64,000 nt of DNA, taken from assembly GCF_900105245.1 (NCBI RefSeq), contig NZ_FNSZ01000001.1, forward strand, positions 5,516,001-5,580,000, given 5' to 3'. Every line of letters starts with the position of its first letter. Within the stretch, counting starts at the first letter, position 1. The position numbers and the translations under genes are program-made. This DNA comes from Streptomyces sp. 1222.5 (GTDB taxonomy: Bacteria > Actinomycetota > Actinomycetes > Streptomycetales > Streptomycetaceae). This document shows, piece by piece, positions 1 through 7,629 of this stretch. A model generated the notes under the pieces. It saw only the letters and a program-made list of their open reading frames with translations, did no database searches and was not told where the DNA came from.

Positions 1-621
1 CCCGGCACCGTCGGCCTGCCCGTCCCGGGGGCCGCCGTACGCATCGCCGACGACGGCGAGGTGCTGATCAAGGGGGAGATCGTCTTCGGGTCGTACTGGA
101 ACGACCCGGCTGCCACTGACGCCGTGCTCACCGACGACTGGTTCGCCACCGGGGACCTCGGTGCGCTCGACGAGGAGGGCTACCTCACCATCACCGGCCG
201 CAAGAAGGACGTCCTCGTCACCTCCGGCGGCAAGAACGTCTCCCCGGCCGTCCTGGAGGACCGGCTGCGCAGCCGCTCACCCGTCGGCCAGTGCGTGGTC
301 GTCGGGGACAACCGGCCCTTCGTCGCCGCCCTGGTCGTCCTCGACCCGGAGGCACTCGCCCACTGGCTGGCGGTGCGTGGACTGCCGGCGGACACACCGG
401 TCGCGGATCTGGCGGGCGACGAACGGCTGCGGGCCGAGGTGCAGAAGGCCGTCGACCACGCGAACGAGGCGGTCTCCCGCGCCGAGTCCATCCGCGCCTT
501 CGCCCTCGTCGAGGGGGAGTTCACCGAGGAGAACGGACTGCTGACCCCGTCGCTGAAGGTCAGACGGCACGCGGTGACGGCCGCGTACGCGGAGACGATC
601 GAGGCGCTCTACCGTCGCTGA
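1..621 (+). CDS. Long-chain acyl-CoA synthetase (AMP-forming), C-terminal part; 5' end outside window
   Basis: The frame is open from the first base and ends at TGA 619-621, so only the last 206 residues are present. They hold the C-terminal half of an AMP-forming acyl-CoA ligase: the adenylate-binding/hinge segment DDWFATGDLGALDEEGYL, then ITGRKKDVLVTSGGKNVSP with the hinge Arg-Lys-Lys-Asp, and a typical C-terminal lid. The family makes acyl-AMP from a fatty acid and ATP and then transfers the acyl group to CoA. A strong stem-loop lies directly after the stop, and a rodlin gene converges from the right. Substrate chain length cannot be read from this fragment. Confidence 0.9.
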   Translation, partial: PGTVGLPVPGAAVRIADDGEVLIKGEIVFGSYWNDPAATDAVLTDDWFATGDLGALDEEGYLTITGRKKDVLVTSGGKNVSPAVLEDRLRSRSPVGQCVVVGDNRPFVAALVVLDPEALAHWLAVRGLPADTPVADLAGDERLRAEVQKAVDHANEAVSRAESIRAFALVEGEFTEENGLLTPSLKVRRHAVTAAYAETIEALYRR

Positions 622-627
622 AACGCC

Positions 628-662
628 GCAGCGGGCCGCCGAGTTGCTCGGCGACCCGCTGC
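628..662. terminator. Stem-loop terminator between acyl-CoA ligase and rodlin
   Basis: A 16-base left arm (628-643) and right arm (647-662) pair with one mismatch around a 3-base loop. It lies between two convergent genes, so it can serve both strands. There is no T-tract, as is usual in Streptomyces. Confidence 0.7.
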
Positions 663-673
663 ACGGACCGGGG

Positions 674-1078
674 TCAGTTACCGGTTTCCGAGTTCTGCGA
701 CAGGACCGACACGTCCTCCAGCAGGTGCGCCAGCGCACCGTCGCGCTTGGCGTTGGTGCTGTTCTCGGTGCACTGCTGCTGCATGTGGTCCGACAGGATC
801 GGGAGGTCCTGGACATTGACGCCGACGAGGGCGCCGACACCGACCGGGATGTCGTTGACCGCGATGCAGGGCTTGTTGAAGGAGCCCTGGATCAGCGCGA
901 TCTGGGGGCTCATGTTTCCGTACGTGGCCGAGTTGCCGTAGCTCTGCCAAGCACCGTTGCCGTTCGCGGCGGTCGGCCCGCTGTCGTTCCCGATCGCCAG
1001 CGCCTGCGGTGCCGCGGCAGCGGAGGCGCCCATGGCGGAAGCGGCGACGGCCGCAGTGGCAACAATCTTCCTGATCAC
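674..1078 (-). CDS. rdlB: Rodlin RdlB
   Basis: A 134-residue secreted protein. Residues 1-28 form a signal peptide (MIRKIVATAAVAASAMG start, cleavage near PQALA). The mature part has the rodlin hallmarks AIGNDSGPTAANGNG, a YGNMSPQIALIQG block and DLPILSDHMQQQC. Rodlins assemble into the paired fibrils (rodlets) on aerial hyphae and spores, together with chaplins. The gene is divergent from a second rodlin, as rdlA/rdlB are in S. coelicolor. This copy is next to the acyl-CoA ligase, which by synteny makes it rdlB; which paralogue is A or B rests on position only. A candidate promoter lies 46 bases upstream of the start (1124-1149). Confidence 0.93.
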   Translation of the reverse strand: MIRKIVATAAVAASAMGASAAAAPQALAIGNDSGPTAANGNGAWQSYGNSATYGNMSPQIALIQGSFNKPCIAVNDIPVGVGALVGVNVQDLPILSDHMQQQCTENSTNAKRDGALAHLLEDVSVLSQNSETGN

Positions 1079-1123
1079 TGGCCAGTCCTTTCTGAGGAAA
1101 CCCCGTCCACCGGAGCGTTCTGG

Positions 1124-1149
1124 ACAACTCCCCCGGCCCCGTGTGGTTT
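1124..1149 (-). promoter_or_regulatory. Candidate SigBldN-type promoter of rdlB
   Basis: On the minus strand the sequence reads AAACC, 16 bases, GTTGT, ending 46 bases before the start codon. The same element with the same 16-base spacing occurs before rdlA, chpF and chpG in this window. It resembles the remembered SigBldN consensus (CGTAAC, 16, CGTTGA). The spacing match is seen in the sequence; the sigma factor is inferred. Confidence 0.6.
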
Positions 1150-1256
1150 CTCCCGTTCACTCCCACGGCGGACAGCGCGGACTGGTGGTGCACTTTTAGG
1201 CTTTGGTGATTTCCGGCCCCGTCCACGGCCGTGCGGGCCAACCGGGTGAATGGGCG

Positions 1257-1282
1257 CAACCATTCCTGGTGGGCCGGGTTGA
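1257..1282 (+). promoter_or_regulatory. Candidate SigBldN-type promoter of rdlA
   Basis: CAACC, exactly 16 bases, GTTGA, ending 44 bases before the GTG start of rdlA. This nearly mirrors the rdlB element in spacing and in distance to the start. Confidence 0.65.
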
Positions 1283-1325
1283 TGTCGCCGTAGGACATGC
1301 GTCGCTACGAGGAAAGGAACGCGAA

Positions 1326-1724
1326 GTGCTCAAGAAGGCAATGGTCGCCGCTGCGACCGCCGCTTCTGTCGTGGGAATGGCGGTGGCGGCCGCGCCGCAG
1401 GCGCTTGCCATCGGCAACGACGACGGACCGACCGTCGCCAACGGCAACGGCGCCGTGTCGTCGTTCGGCAACTCCGCGACGAAGGGCAGCATGAGCCCGC
1501 AGCTGTCGCTGGTGCAGGGCACGCTCAACAAGCCGTGTGTCGGCGTCCAGGACGTCGACGTCGCGGTCGACGCCCTCATCGGCGTCACCGCCCAGGACAT
1601 CCCGATCCTGTCGGACCACCTCCAGCAGCAGTGCGACGACAACTCGTCGAACACCAAGCGGGACGGTGCGGTCTCTCACGTTCTGGAAGACCTGTCGGTT
1701 CTTTCGTCCAACGGCGAAGGCTGA
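1326..1724 (+). CDS. rdlA: Rodlin RdlA
   Basis: A 132-residue rodlin, clearly related to the divergent neighbour: signal peptide to about PQALA, AIGNDDGPTVANGNG, SMSPQLSLVQGTLNKPC, then DIPILSDHLQQQC and a C-terminal SHVLEDLSVLS block. The start is the GTG at 1326, because GAGGAAAGGAA ends seven bases before it and the N-terminus then aligns with the other rodlin. It is a structural subunit of the rodlet layer and is exported by the Sec route. The 247-base divergent intergenic region carries a matching promoter element for each gene. A hairpin follows the stop. Confidence 0.93.
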   Translation: MLKKAMVAAATAASVVGMAVAAAPQALAIGNDDGPTVANGNGAVSSFGNSATKGSMSPQLSLVQGTLNKPCVGVQDVDVAVDALIGVTAQDIPILSDHLQQQCDDNSSNTKRDGAVSHVLEDLSVLSSNGEG

Positions 1725-1737
1725 GCCGACCGGGTCG

Positions 1738-1780
1738 GGCCCGGGCCGTCCGCTGCTTTTGTCTGCGGGCTGCCCGGGCC
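1738..1780 (+). terminator. Terminator after rdlA
   Basis: GGCCCGGGC at 1738-1746 pairs with GCCCGGGCC at 1772-1780 and is followed by TTT. It lies 14 bases after the rdlA stop and separates the rodlin from the chaplin genes. Confidence 0.65.
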
Positions 1781-1962
1781 TTTCCACGTTCATTTCGAGG
1801 GAGCTGTACGGGGCATAGCGGGTGCGATCGAGTGATAATCCATCAGTTCGCGTTCCGAGATGGCGAATTCCGTCAATCCCTCGTTCCGTGCCACGACCGT
1901 CCACGTCGTGTCTGCACGGTTCTGGCCGTCATTGGGGCATGACCCCAGAGAAGGGAACATCC

Positions 1963-2190
1963 ATGAAGAAGAGCGTTGCTCTCGTCGCCGGCGCCCTCCT
2001 GGCCCTCGGCATGGCCGCTCCGGCCTTCGCCGACTCCGGCGCCAACGCCGGCGCCGCCAACTCCCCGGGCGCCCTGTCCGGCAACGTCATCGAGGCTCCG
2101 GTCCACGTGCCGGTCAACGTCTGCGGTGACTCGGTCGACGTCATCGGTCTGCTCAACCCGGCGCTCGGCAGCGGCTGCGCCAACAGCTGA
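1963..2190 (+). CDS. chpD: Short chaplin, ChpD-like
   Basis: A 75-residue protein made of a signal peptide (residues 1-23, cleavage AFA/DSGA) and one chaplin domain. The domain has NSPGALSGNVIEAPVHVPV, then VCGDSVDVIGLLNPA and a final Cys, which gives the conserved Cys pair. There is no cell-wall sorting signal, so this is a short chaplin, a secreted amphipathic amyloid former that makes the aerial surface hydrophobic. AAGGGAA lies seven bases before the ATG. Its place between rdlA and a long chaplin matches chpD in S. coelicolor. I did not find the AACC-N16-GTTGA element in its 238-base upstream region. Confidence 0.88.
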   Translation: MKKSVALVAGALLALGMAAPAFADSGANAGAANSPGALSGNVIEAPVHVPVNVCGDSVDVIGLLNPALGSGCANS

Positions 2191-2226
2191 GACGCACCAC
2201 AACTCACCAGCCTCCGGCTGTGTACC

Positions 2227-2275
2227 GCCGGCCTCGGATCGTCGATCGCTTTCGACTCTGCGCTCCGAGGCCGGC
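2227..2275 (+). terminator. Long-loop hairpin between the two chaplin genes
   Basis: A perfect 12-base stem (2227-2238 with 2264-2275) has a 25-base loop and is followed by TCTTCC. It lies between the short chaplin stop (2190) and the TTG start at 2309. It could terminate chpD transcription or attenuate read-through into the long chaplin gene. Confidence 0.55.
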
Positions 2276-2308
2276 TCTTCCACTTCTACGAGCAGGAAGA
2301 CAACGAGA

Positions 2309-3175
2309 TTGCGACAGACCCTCAGTAAGGGCATGGTCGTGGCCGCGGCCGCGACCGGCATGCTGTCCCTGTGCGGCGGCGCCGCGCTCGCCGACACGGA
2401 GGCGCACAGCGTCACCCAGGGTTCGCCGGGCCTGGTGTCCGGCAACAGCGTCGAGGTTCCGGTGAACGTCCCGGTCAACGTCTGCGGCAACTCCGTGGAC
2501 GTGGCAGCCGCCCTGAACCCGGCCTTCGCCAACGCCTGCGCGAACGACGACGAAGCGCAGGACAACGGTGGCAGGAGCCTGCACCGTACCCGAGGTGACT
2601 CCGACGGGGCCGGCACCCGCGCCCACGGAAACCACCCCCGCTCCGGCGGCGACCAGTCCGCGCCGCCCTCGTACGGCGACGAGGACGAGGAGTCGACGCC
2701 GCCTTCGTCGCCGCCCTCGTACGGCGACGAGGACCACTCGAAGCCGCCGTCGTACGGGGACGAGGACCACTCGACGCCGCCGTCGTACGGCGGTGACGAC
2801 CACACGACCGCGCCTCCCTACGGCGGCGAGGACCACACGACCCCGCCCTCCACCCCGCCGTCGACGCCGCCGTCGTACGGCGGTGACGACCACACGACCG
2901 CGCCCCCCTACGGCGGCGAGGACCACTCCACCCCGCCTCCGTACGGCGGCGACGACCACACGACCGCGCCCCCCTACGGCGGCGAGGACCACTCCACCCC
3001 GCCCGGATACGGCGAGGACGACACCCCGCCCCACGGTGGGCATCACCACCGGCCCAGCCTCCCGCACACCGGCGGTGACGCCCGGGCCATGCTCGCGACC
3101 TCGGCCGCCAGCGCCGCGCTGATCGCGGCCGGGACGATCCTGTACCGCCGCGGCCGGGCAACCTCCCGTCGGTAG
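2309..3175 (+). CDS. Cell-wall-anchored chaplin with one chaplin domain and a Tyr/Gly/Asp/His-rich repeat stalk
   Basis: A 288-residue protein. Residues 1-28 are a signal peptide (cleavage ALA/DTEA). Residues about 38-75 form a single chaplin domain with VNVCGNSVDVAAALNPA and a second Cys. Residues about 119-238 hold ten PPxYG(G/D/E) units with acidic and His/Thr linkers. Residues 251-255 are LPHTG, followed by a membrane segment and an Arg-rich tail, which is a sortase sorting signal. The start is TTG 2309: GGAAG precedes it, and MRQT...KG matches the remembered ChpA N-terminus. It occupies the chpA position, but S. coelicolor long chaplins have two chaplin domains, so no symbol is given. 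It probably tethers the amyloid coat to peptidoglycan. Confidence 0.88.
   Translation: MRQTLSKGMVVAAAATGMLSLCGGAALADTEAHSVTQGSPGLVSGNSVEVPVNVPVNVCGNSVDVAAALNPAFANACANDDEAQDNGGRSLHRTRGDSDGAGTRAHGNHPRSGGDQSAPPSYGDEDEESTPPSSPPSYGDEDHSKPPSYGDEDHSTPPSYGGDDHTTAPPYGGEDHTTPPSTPPSTPPSYGGDDHTTAPPYGGEDHSTPPPYGGDDHTTAPPYGGEDHSTPPGYGEDDTPPHGGHHHRPSLPHTGGDARAMLATSAASAALIAAGTILYRRGRATSRR
2663..3022 (+). repeat. Coding repeats for PPxYG(G/D/E) units in the long chaplin
   Basis: Ten in-frame copies of a roughly 30-36-base unit encode PPSYGGDDHTT, PPYGGEDHST and close variants. Nearby units are nearly identical at the DNA level, which suggests recent expansion by slippage or recombination. The unit number is likely to vary between strains. 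Confidence 0.85.
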
Positions 3176-3181
3176 GGCGCC

Positions 3182-3209
3182 GGGTGCCGGTCCCGAGCGC
3201 CCGGCACCC
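3182..3209. terminator. Bidirectional terminator between long chaplin and FAD oxidoreductase
   Basis: GGGTGCCGG at 3182-3190 pairs with CCGGCACCC at 3201-3209 around a 10-base loop, in the 51-base gap between two convergent genes. Confidence 0.65.
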
Positions 3210-3226
3210 CGCGACCTCCGGCGTCC

Positions 3227-4483
3227 TCAGTGCCGTACCGCGTGCGGTGCTCCGCCGGTCCGGCCGGCCGGGATCCGCCAGCCGGCCGGTCCCGCGCGCA
3301 GCCGCCGCCGCACCCCTCGTACCAGCGTGCCCGCCGTGAAGGCCGCGCCGTGCACGAAGCGCATCGCCGGGCCGAAGCCCGCCGCGGTGACCGGACCGGC
3401 CAGGAAGAGCCCGGGGTACGACGACTCGAACTCCAGCCCCACCTCGGGTGCCCCGTCGGCGCCCGCCGCCAGCAGCGCGCGCAGCTCGGGGGAGAGCAGG
3501 CGCAGCCGGTCGACCGTGGCGCGGAAGCCGGTCGCCGCGATCACATGACCCGTCGCCAGCACCCCGGCACCGCCCTGCCGGACCGCCGTCTCCAGACGCA
3601 GCCCGCCCGGCACCTCGTGCGCCGCGACCACCGTGCGTCCGGTCAGGATCTCCACCCGCTGCTCCACCCGCTCGCGCAGCCACCAGGCACCCGCCGGGCC
3701 CAGCGCCCGGGACGCGATCCGTACCCGCGTCCGCTCGGGCAGCCGCCGGTACAGGTCAGGCCGCCCGGCGTAGAACCCGTTCCGCCAGCCGGTGCCGAGC
3801 CCGCTGTACGGGGAGCGGGCCGCACGCCACCAGGGACGCTCCCGGGGCGGCGGCACCTCGTTCCAGCGCAGCCGGTCGGCCAAGGCCAGGACCCGCACCC
3901 GCGTGCCCTGTTCGGCGAGGAGCGCGGCGGTCTCCAGCGCCGACTGGCCGCCGCCGACCACGGTGACGTCCCGGTCGCGGAAGCGGTCGAGGGAGGCGTG
4001 GTCGCTGCTGTGGGAGACCAGGGCCGGGGGCAGGCCGCGCAAGGGGGCCGGGATCTCGGCGAAGGGCAGGACGCCCACGGCCAGCGCGACCGTCCTCGCG
4101 GTCAGCGTCCCGCCGTCCTCGGTGACGGCCTCGAAACCGCCGGTGCGCGGCGCCACCCGGGTCACGGTCCGCTGTTCGAGCATGGGCACGGCGTTGCGGG
4201 CGAACCACGTGCCGTACTCCGCGAACACCTCCAGCGGGATCGGCTCGGCGTGCCGGGACCGCTCCCCGCGGAAGGCGCAGAAGACGTCGAGGCGCCAGCG
4301 GCCCTCGGGGTCGGAGAGGTCGGACGCCCAGGACTCCGACGTCAGGAACATGCCGCGGGGCATGTGCTCGCGCCAGGTCTGCATGGGCCGTCCGAGTACG
4401 CGGACGTCGAGTCCGGCCGCCGTGGCGTGCGACGCGATGGACAGGCCGTAGGGGCCCGCGCCCACCACCAGCAGGTCGTGCAT
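3227..4483 (-). CDS. FAD-dependent oxidoreductase / flavin monooxygenase-like protein
   Basis: A 418-residue soluble protein. An N-terminal Rossmann FAD motif (VVGAGPYGLSIA) starts at residue 5. A second dinucleotide motif, VVGGGQSALETAALL, lies near residue 176, and an ATGFRATVD motif lies near residue 334. This is the layout of flavin-containing and N-hydroxylating monooxygenases and related oxidoreductases. The start is the ATG at 4483, because GAGAAGGTGAG lies just upstream; a longer in-frame start at 4534 would add 17 Arg-rich residues without support. It converges on the long chaplin. The substrate cannot be read from the sequence. Confidence 0.82.
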   Translation of the reverse strand: MHDLLVVGAGPYGLSIASHATAAGLDVRVLGRPMQTWREHMPRGMFLTSESWASDLSDPEGRWRLDVFCAFRGERSRHAEPIPLEVFAEYGTWFARNAVPMLEQRTVTRVAPRTGGFEAVTEDGGTLTARTVALAVGVLPFAEIPAPLRGLPPALVSHSSDHASLDRFRDRDVTVVGGGQSALETAALLAEQGTRVRVLALADRLRWNEVPPPRERPWWRAARSPYSGLGTGWRNGFYAGRPDLYRRLPERTRVRIASRALGPAGAWWLRERVEQRVEILTGRTVVAAHEVPGGLRLETAVRQGGAGVLATGHVIAATGFRATVDRLRLLSPELRALLAAGADGAPEVGLEFESSYPGLFLAGPVTAAGFGPAMRFVHGAAFTAGTLVRGVRRRLRAGPAGWRIPAGRTGGAPHAVRH

Positions 4484-4637
4484 CAGCAGCTGCTCACCTT
4501 CTCGTCCGTTCGCCCGTGCGGGGGTTCGGGTCACCTGTTAGCCGTAACCGCGCCGGGCGGAATTCATATCGGTATGACCGTCCGTCAATAACAGGGACAG
4601 CAATGCGGGAACGCAGTCGAGCGGAGGGAGGAGCAGC

Positions 4638-5846
4638 GTGGCTCCTCGGCACAGGGCTTCTCAGCAGTACGCGGCTCCACAGCGGCGGCGGCGCCGCCTC
4701 GGGCGGCTGACCGGCATCGCGGCGGCGGTCGCCGCGTCGCTCGTGCTGGCGGCCGCTCCCGGACCCGGAGCGGGGGGCGCACGGACCGTGGAACCGTCCG
4801 CGCCCGCCCCGGCGGCGGGCAGCGCCGCCGACACCGTCCCGCCCTTCGGCGTCTTCCTCGACTCCGGGCCGCTCGGGGTGGCCCGCATGGCCGCGATGAG
4901 CGCCTGGCTCGGCGGGACCGAGTTGAAGGTCGCCCACACCTACCTGCCCGGCGGAACCTGGCGCGACATCGAGGGGCCGCCCGGCTTCCTCGACGCGTGG
5001 GCGCAGTGGCGGCGGCAGAAGTCCGACCGGACCCTCGTCCTCAACGTGCCGATGCAGGAGCGCAACGAGGAGGGCCTGTCCGACGACGAGGTACGGGGGC
5101 TGCTGAGCCAGGCAGCGGCAGGCGCGTTCGACCACCATTTCAGAACCCTGGCCGAACAGTTGGTGCGGCTGGACGTCCCGGACACGGTGATCGTGCTCGG
5201 CTGGGAGATGAACGGCATCACCTACACCCACCGTTGCGGACCGGACCCCGAGGCCTGGAAGACGTACTGGAGACGGATCGTCACGGCCATGCGCGCGGTG
5301 CCCGGCCAGAGGTTCCGGTTCGACTTCACGCCCTCCCGCGGCCGGGACGCCGTGCCGTGGACCGACTGCTACCCCGGGGACGACACCGTCGACATCATCG
5401 GCATGGACTCCTACGACCAGCCGGCGGGCATGTCGTTCGACGAGCAGGTGGCTGAGCCCTACGGGCTCCAGCAGCACGTGGACTTTGCCAGAGCCCACGG
5501 CAAGCCCGTCTCGTACCCGGAGTGGGGGCTGTTCCGCAACGGTGACGACGCCGAGTACATGCGGCGCATGCTCGCCTGGTTCGACGAGCACGGACCGGTG
5601 TACAACACGCTGACCGACTACTGCCCGCACGGCGTGTGGCAGTGCGCCGCCAACCCCAGGGCGTCGCAGGCCTATCGGACGGCGCTGTACGGCCGCACCG
5701 GCGAACGCACCCCGTCCGAGCCGGTCCCGACCCCGCCGCAGCCGGCACCCGCCGACTGCTCGCCGCCGGACCTCGGCGACTGGATCGAGTCCCTGCTCGG
5801 CCGGAAACTCTGCCTGCCCCTCGGCCGGTGGTCGGCGAACCGCTAG
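4638..5846 (+). CDS. Secreted glycoside hydrolase, GH26-like (beta-mannanase fold)
   Basis: A 402-residue protein with an Arg-rich N-terminus, a membrane/signal segment at residues 20-41 and a Pro/Ala linker. The (beta/alpha)8-like catalytic domain spans about residues 65-355. Motifs include GVFLDSGP, VIVLGWEMNG (candidate acid/base Glu after Trp), DIIGMDSYD and KPVSYPEWGLF (candidate nucleophile Glu). The GTG start at 4638 is preceded by GGAGGAGCAGC. Its TAG stop overlaps the stop of the convergent acetyltransferase gene, so it sits at the tail of the exopolysaccharide operon. It may trim or release the polymer made there. The GH26 assignment is from motifs and order only. Confidence 0.72.
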   Translation: MAPRHRASQQYAAPQRRRRRLGRLTGIAAAVAASLVLAAAPGPGAGGARTVEPSAPAPAAGSAADTVPPFGVFLDSGPLGVARMAAMSAWLGGTELKVAHTYLPGGTWRDIEGPPGFLDAWAQWRRQKSDRTLVLNVPMQERNEEGLSDDEVRGLLSQAAAGAFDHHFRTLAEQLVRLDVPDTVIVLGWEMNGITYTHRCGPDPEAWKTYWRRIVTAMRAVPGQRFRFDFTPSRGRDAVPWTDCYPGDDTVDIIGMDSYDQPAGMSFDEQVAEPYGLQQHVDFARAHGKPVSYPEWGLFRNGDDAEYMRRMLAWFDEHGPVYNTLTDYCPHGVWQCAANPRASQAYRTALYGRTGERTPSEPVPTPPQPAPADCSPPDLGDWIESLLGRKLCLPLGRWSANR

Positions 5847-6976
5847 CCCCGCCCCCGTTCCCGCCACCGGCGCAGCACCTCCCTGCCCCGGTGCCGGGCG
5901 GCCGCGTCGCACAGCGCGGCCGTCAGCAGCGGGGCGGTGCGCCGCCGGGCCAGCAGCAGCCGCTGGTTGACGACCGGTTCGGGACGCCAGTGGTGCTTGT
6001 ACGGCTCGTCACCGCGCAGCAGACTCAGTGTGCCCCGCCCGCCCGGGCCGCAGCCCGCCGCGTGCTCCGCGCACGCGTCCAGCAGCATCACCGCCACGTC
6101 CGCCTTCCGCTCCCGGAGGCCGGGATGCGCGCCGTACAGGTAGCCGCCGACCAGGCTGCGCGACAGCAGGGTCAGGTCGACGGCGACCACCTCGCCGTCG
6201 ATCAGGAACTCGGTGACCACCGCGTTCCCGGACCGCACCATCGGACCGACCGCCCGCACCAGATGCGCGCGGAACCGCGGCTGGAGGTGCTCGGACGTCA
6301 CCTTCCGCCCCTGCCACTGCAACCGGTGCAGCTCCAGCAGCCGGCCGAGTGCGGCGTCCACCTCCTCGGGGCCGACCGTGCGCCGGGTCACGCCGAGCGC
6401 GTCCAACTTGCGCAGCTTGGCCCGCACCCGCTGGGCCTTCTGCGACGGCAGCCGCGCCACCAGTCCGTCCATGGGCAGGGCGGGCAGCTCCAGGCACGGC
6501 GAGTCCCCGAGCGTGCGGTGCGGTCCGCGCCAGCGGTCGTGGACCCGCTGCACGGTGCCGCCCGGGCGCACCTCGCGGAAGTCGACGAGTGCCGTGCGTG
6601 CCGCGTCCGCCAGCGCCTCGGTGAGCGCGTCGGCCACGCGCCCGTCGTCGCCGTCGTCCAGCAGCACGTCCGCGTAGTCGGAGATCGGGCCGCCGAGCGG
6701 TACCAGCGCGGGCAGCGGGCGGCGGACCAGCATCAGCGGGGCCGCGGCCAGCAGTTCACCGTCGGAGCGCACGAGGAGCAGCCGCAGCCGGCCGCGCCTG
6801 CCGTACGACAACCACCACGAGTGCAGCCAGGCGTGGCTCTGGAACGGGGTCGCGGCGGCACACCGCGCGTGCAGCCGTCCCCATGCCGGGGCCAGGGCCG
6901 CGAAGACCTTCTCGTCGGTGACGAGTTCGGCGGTGACGGCGGCCCGGGTGGTGGGCGCCGTGCGCGTCGCCGTCAC
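5843..6976 (-). CDS. BcsL/CelD-type GNAT acyltransferase of exopolysaccharide biosynthesis
   Basis: A 377-residue cytoplasmic protein of the GNAT-like family found in cellulose and exopolysaccharide clusters. It has an N-terminal TPFQSHAWLHSWW block and a C-terminal acetyltransferase half with VVTEFLIDGEVVAVDLTL, GGYLYGAHPGLRERK and LLRGDEPYKHHW. The role is inferred: acylation of a sugar or lipid intermediate. It is the last gene of the eight-gene operon. Its GTG start overlaps the preceding stop by four bases (GTGA), which suggests translational coupling. Confidence 0.8.
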   Translation of the reverse strand: MTATRTAPTTRAAVTAELVTDEKVFAALAPAWGRLHARCAAATPFQSHAWLHSWWLSYGRRGRLRLLLVRSDGELLAAAPLMLVRRPLPALVPLGGPISDYADVLLDDGDDGRVADALTEALADAARTALVDFREVRPGGTVQRVHDRWRGPHRTLGDSPCLELPALPMDGLVARLPSQKAQRVRAKLRKLDALGVTRRTVGPEEVDAALGRLLELHRLQWQGRKVTSEHLQPRFRAHLVRAVGPMVRSGNAVVTEFLIDGEVVAVDLTLLSRSLVGGYLYGAHPGLRERKADVAVMLLDACAEHAAGCGPGGRGTLSLLRGDEPYKHHWRPEPVVNQRLLLARRRTAPLLTAALCDAAARHRGREVLRRWRERGRG

Positions 6977-7629
6977 AGCCGGCCGCGGGCGTCGGCGGCC
7001 ACGGCCGGTGCGGGCACCGACGCCGGCCGCAGCAGTTCCCCCTCCGGGCGGCGCCGCGGCCGTACCAGCAGCGCCAGCCCGCCGAGCAGGCCGCCCCCGC
7101 TCGCCCCGACCAGACCGGTCAGCCCGGCGGAGGGTGAGGTGGGCGAGGCCGGCCGCACGGCCCGGGAGAACTGCACCAGCTGGACGTGCGTGTCGGCCTT
7201 GGTGCCGTTCGCCTGCGCGGTGAGCGCGGCGGCCACCGCGTTGGCCATGGCGGCCGCCTGGGCGGGGCGGGCGGAGGTGGCGGAGACGGCGACCATCGGG
7301 GCGTCCGGCGAGGTCGCGGTGCGCACGCTCTCCCGCAGGGTGTCCACCGGCACTCCGGCCAGCCCCTGCGCGTCGCCGAGCACCGCGAGCTGGGTGGCGA
7401 CCCGGCCGTAGGCCTGCGCGAAGCCCAGCGCCGAGGACGTGTCCGACCGGTCCGTGGGTACGACGACGACATAGCTGGTCGCCGTGTACGTCGGCGTCTT
7501 CAGCCCGCCGTACGCACCGCCCAGCAGCCCGCCCGCGAGGACCCCGGCGGCCACCAGCGACCAGGGGGGCAGCGCGCGGACGCGGGCGAGGCGGGCGGTG
7601 CGGTGGCGCCGGCTGTGATGGTCGGTCAT
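6973..7629 (-). CDS. Wzz/YveK-like polysaccharide chain-length / co-polymerase membrane protein
   Basis: A 218-residue protein with two membrane segments (residues about 24-44 and 173-192) flanking an external domain of about 125 residues. The first is followed by a LKTPTYTATSYVVV strand, which is the Wzz layout. The C-terminal cytoplasmic tail is short and has no tyrosine-kinase domain. Such proteins set polymer length together with Wzy-type ligases or polymerases. The start is the ATG at 7629, which overlaps the upstream glycosyltransferase stop by four bases. A polymerase/ligase, a flippase and a phosphoglycosyltransferase are in the same operon. Confidence 0.8.
   Translation of the reverse strand: MTDHHSRRHRTARLARVRALPPWSLVAAGVLAGGLLGGAYGGLKTPTYTATSYVVVVPTDRSDTSSALGFAQAYGRVATQLAVLGDAQGLAGVPVDTLRESVRTATSPDAPMVAVSATSARPAQAAAMANAVAAALTAQANGTKADTHVQLVQFSRAVRPASPTSPSAGLTGLVGASGGGLLGGLALLVRPRRRPEGELLRPASVPAPAVAADARGRL

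Noticed and set aside
2663..3022. Repeats in the long chaplin gene considered as a CRISPR array
   Set aside because: Units are in frame, vary by codon rather than by spacer, and there are no unique spacers or cas genes.
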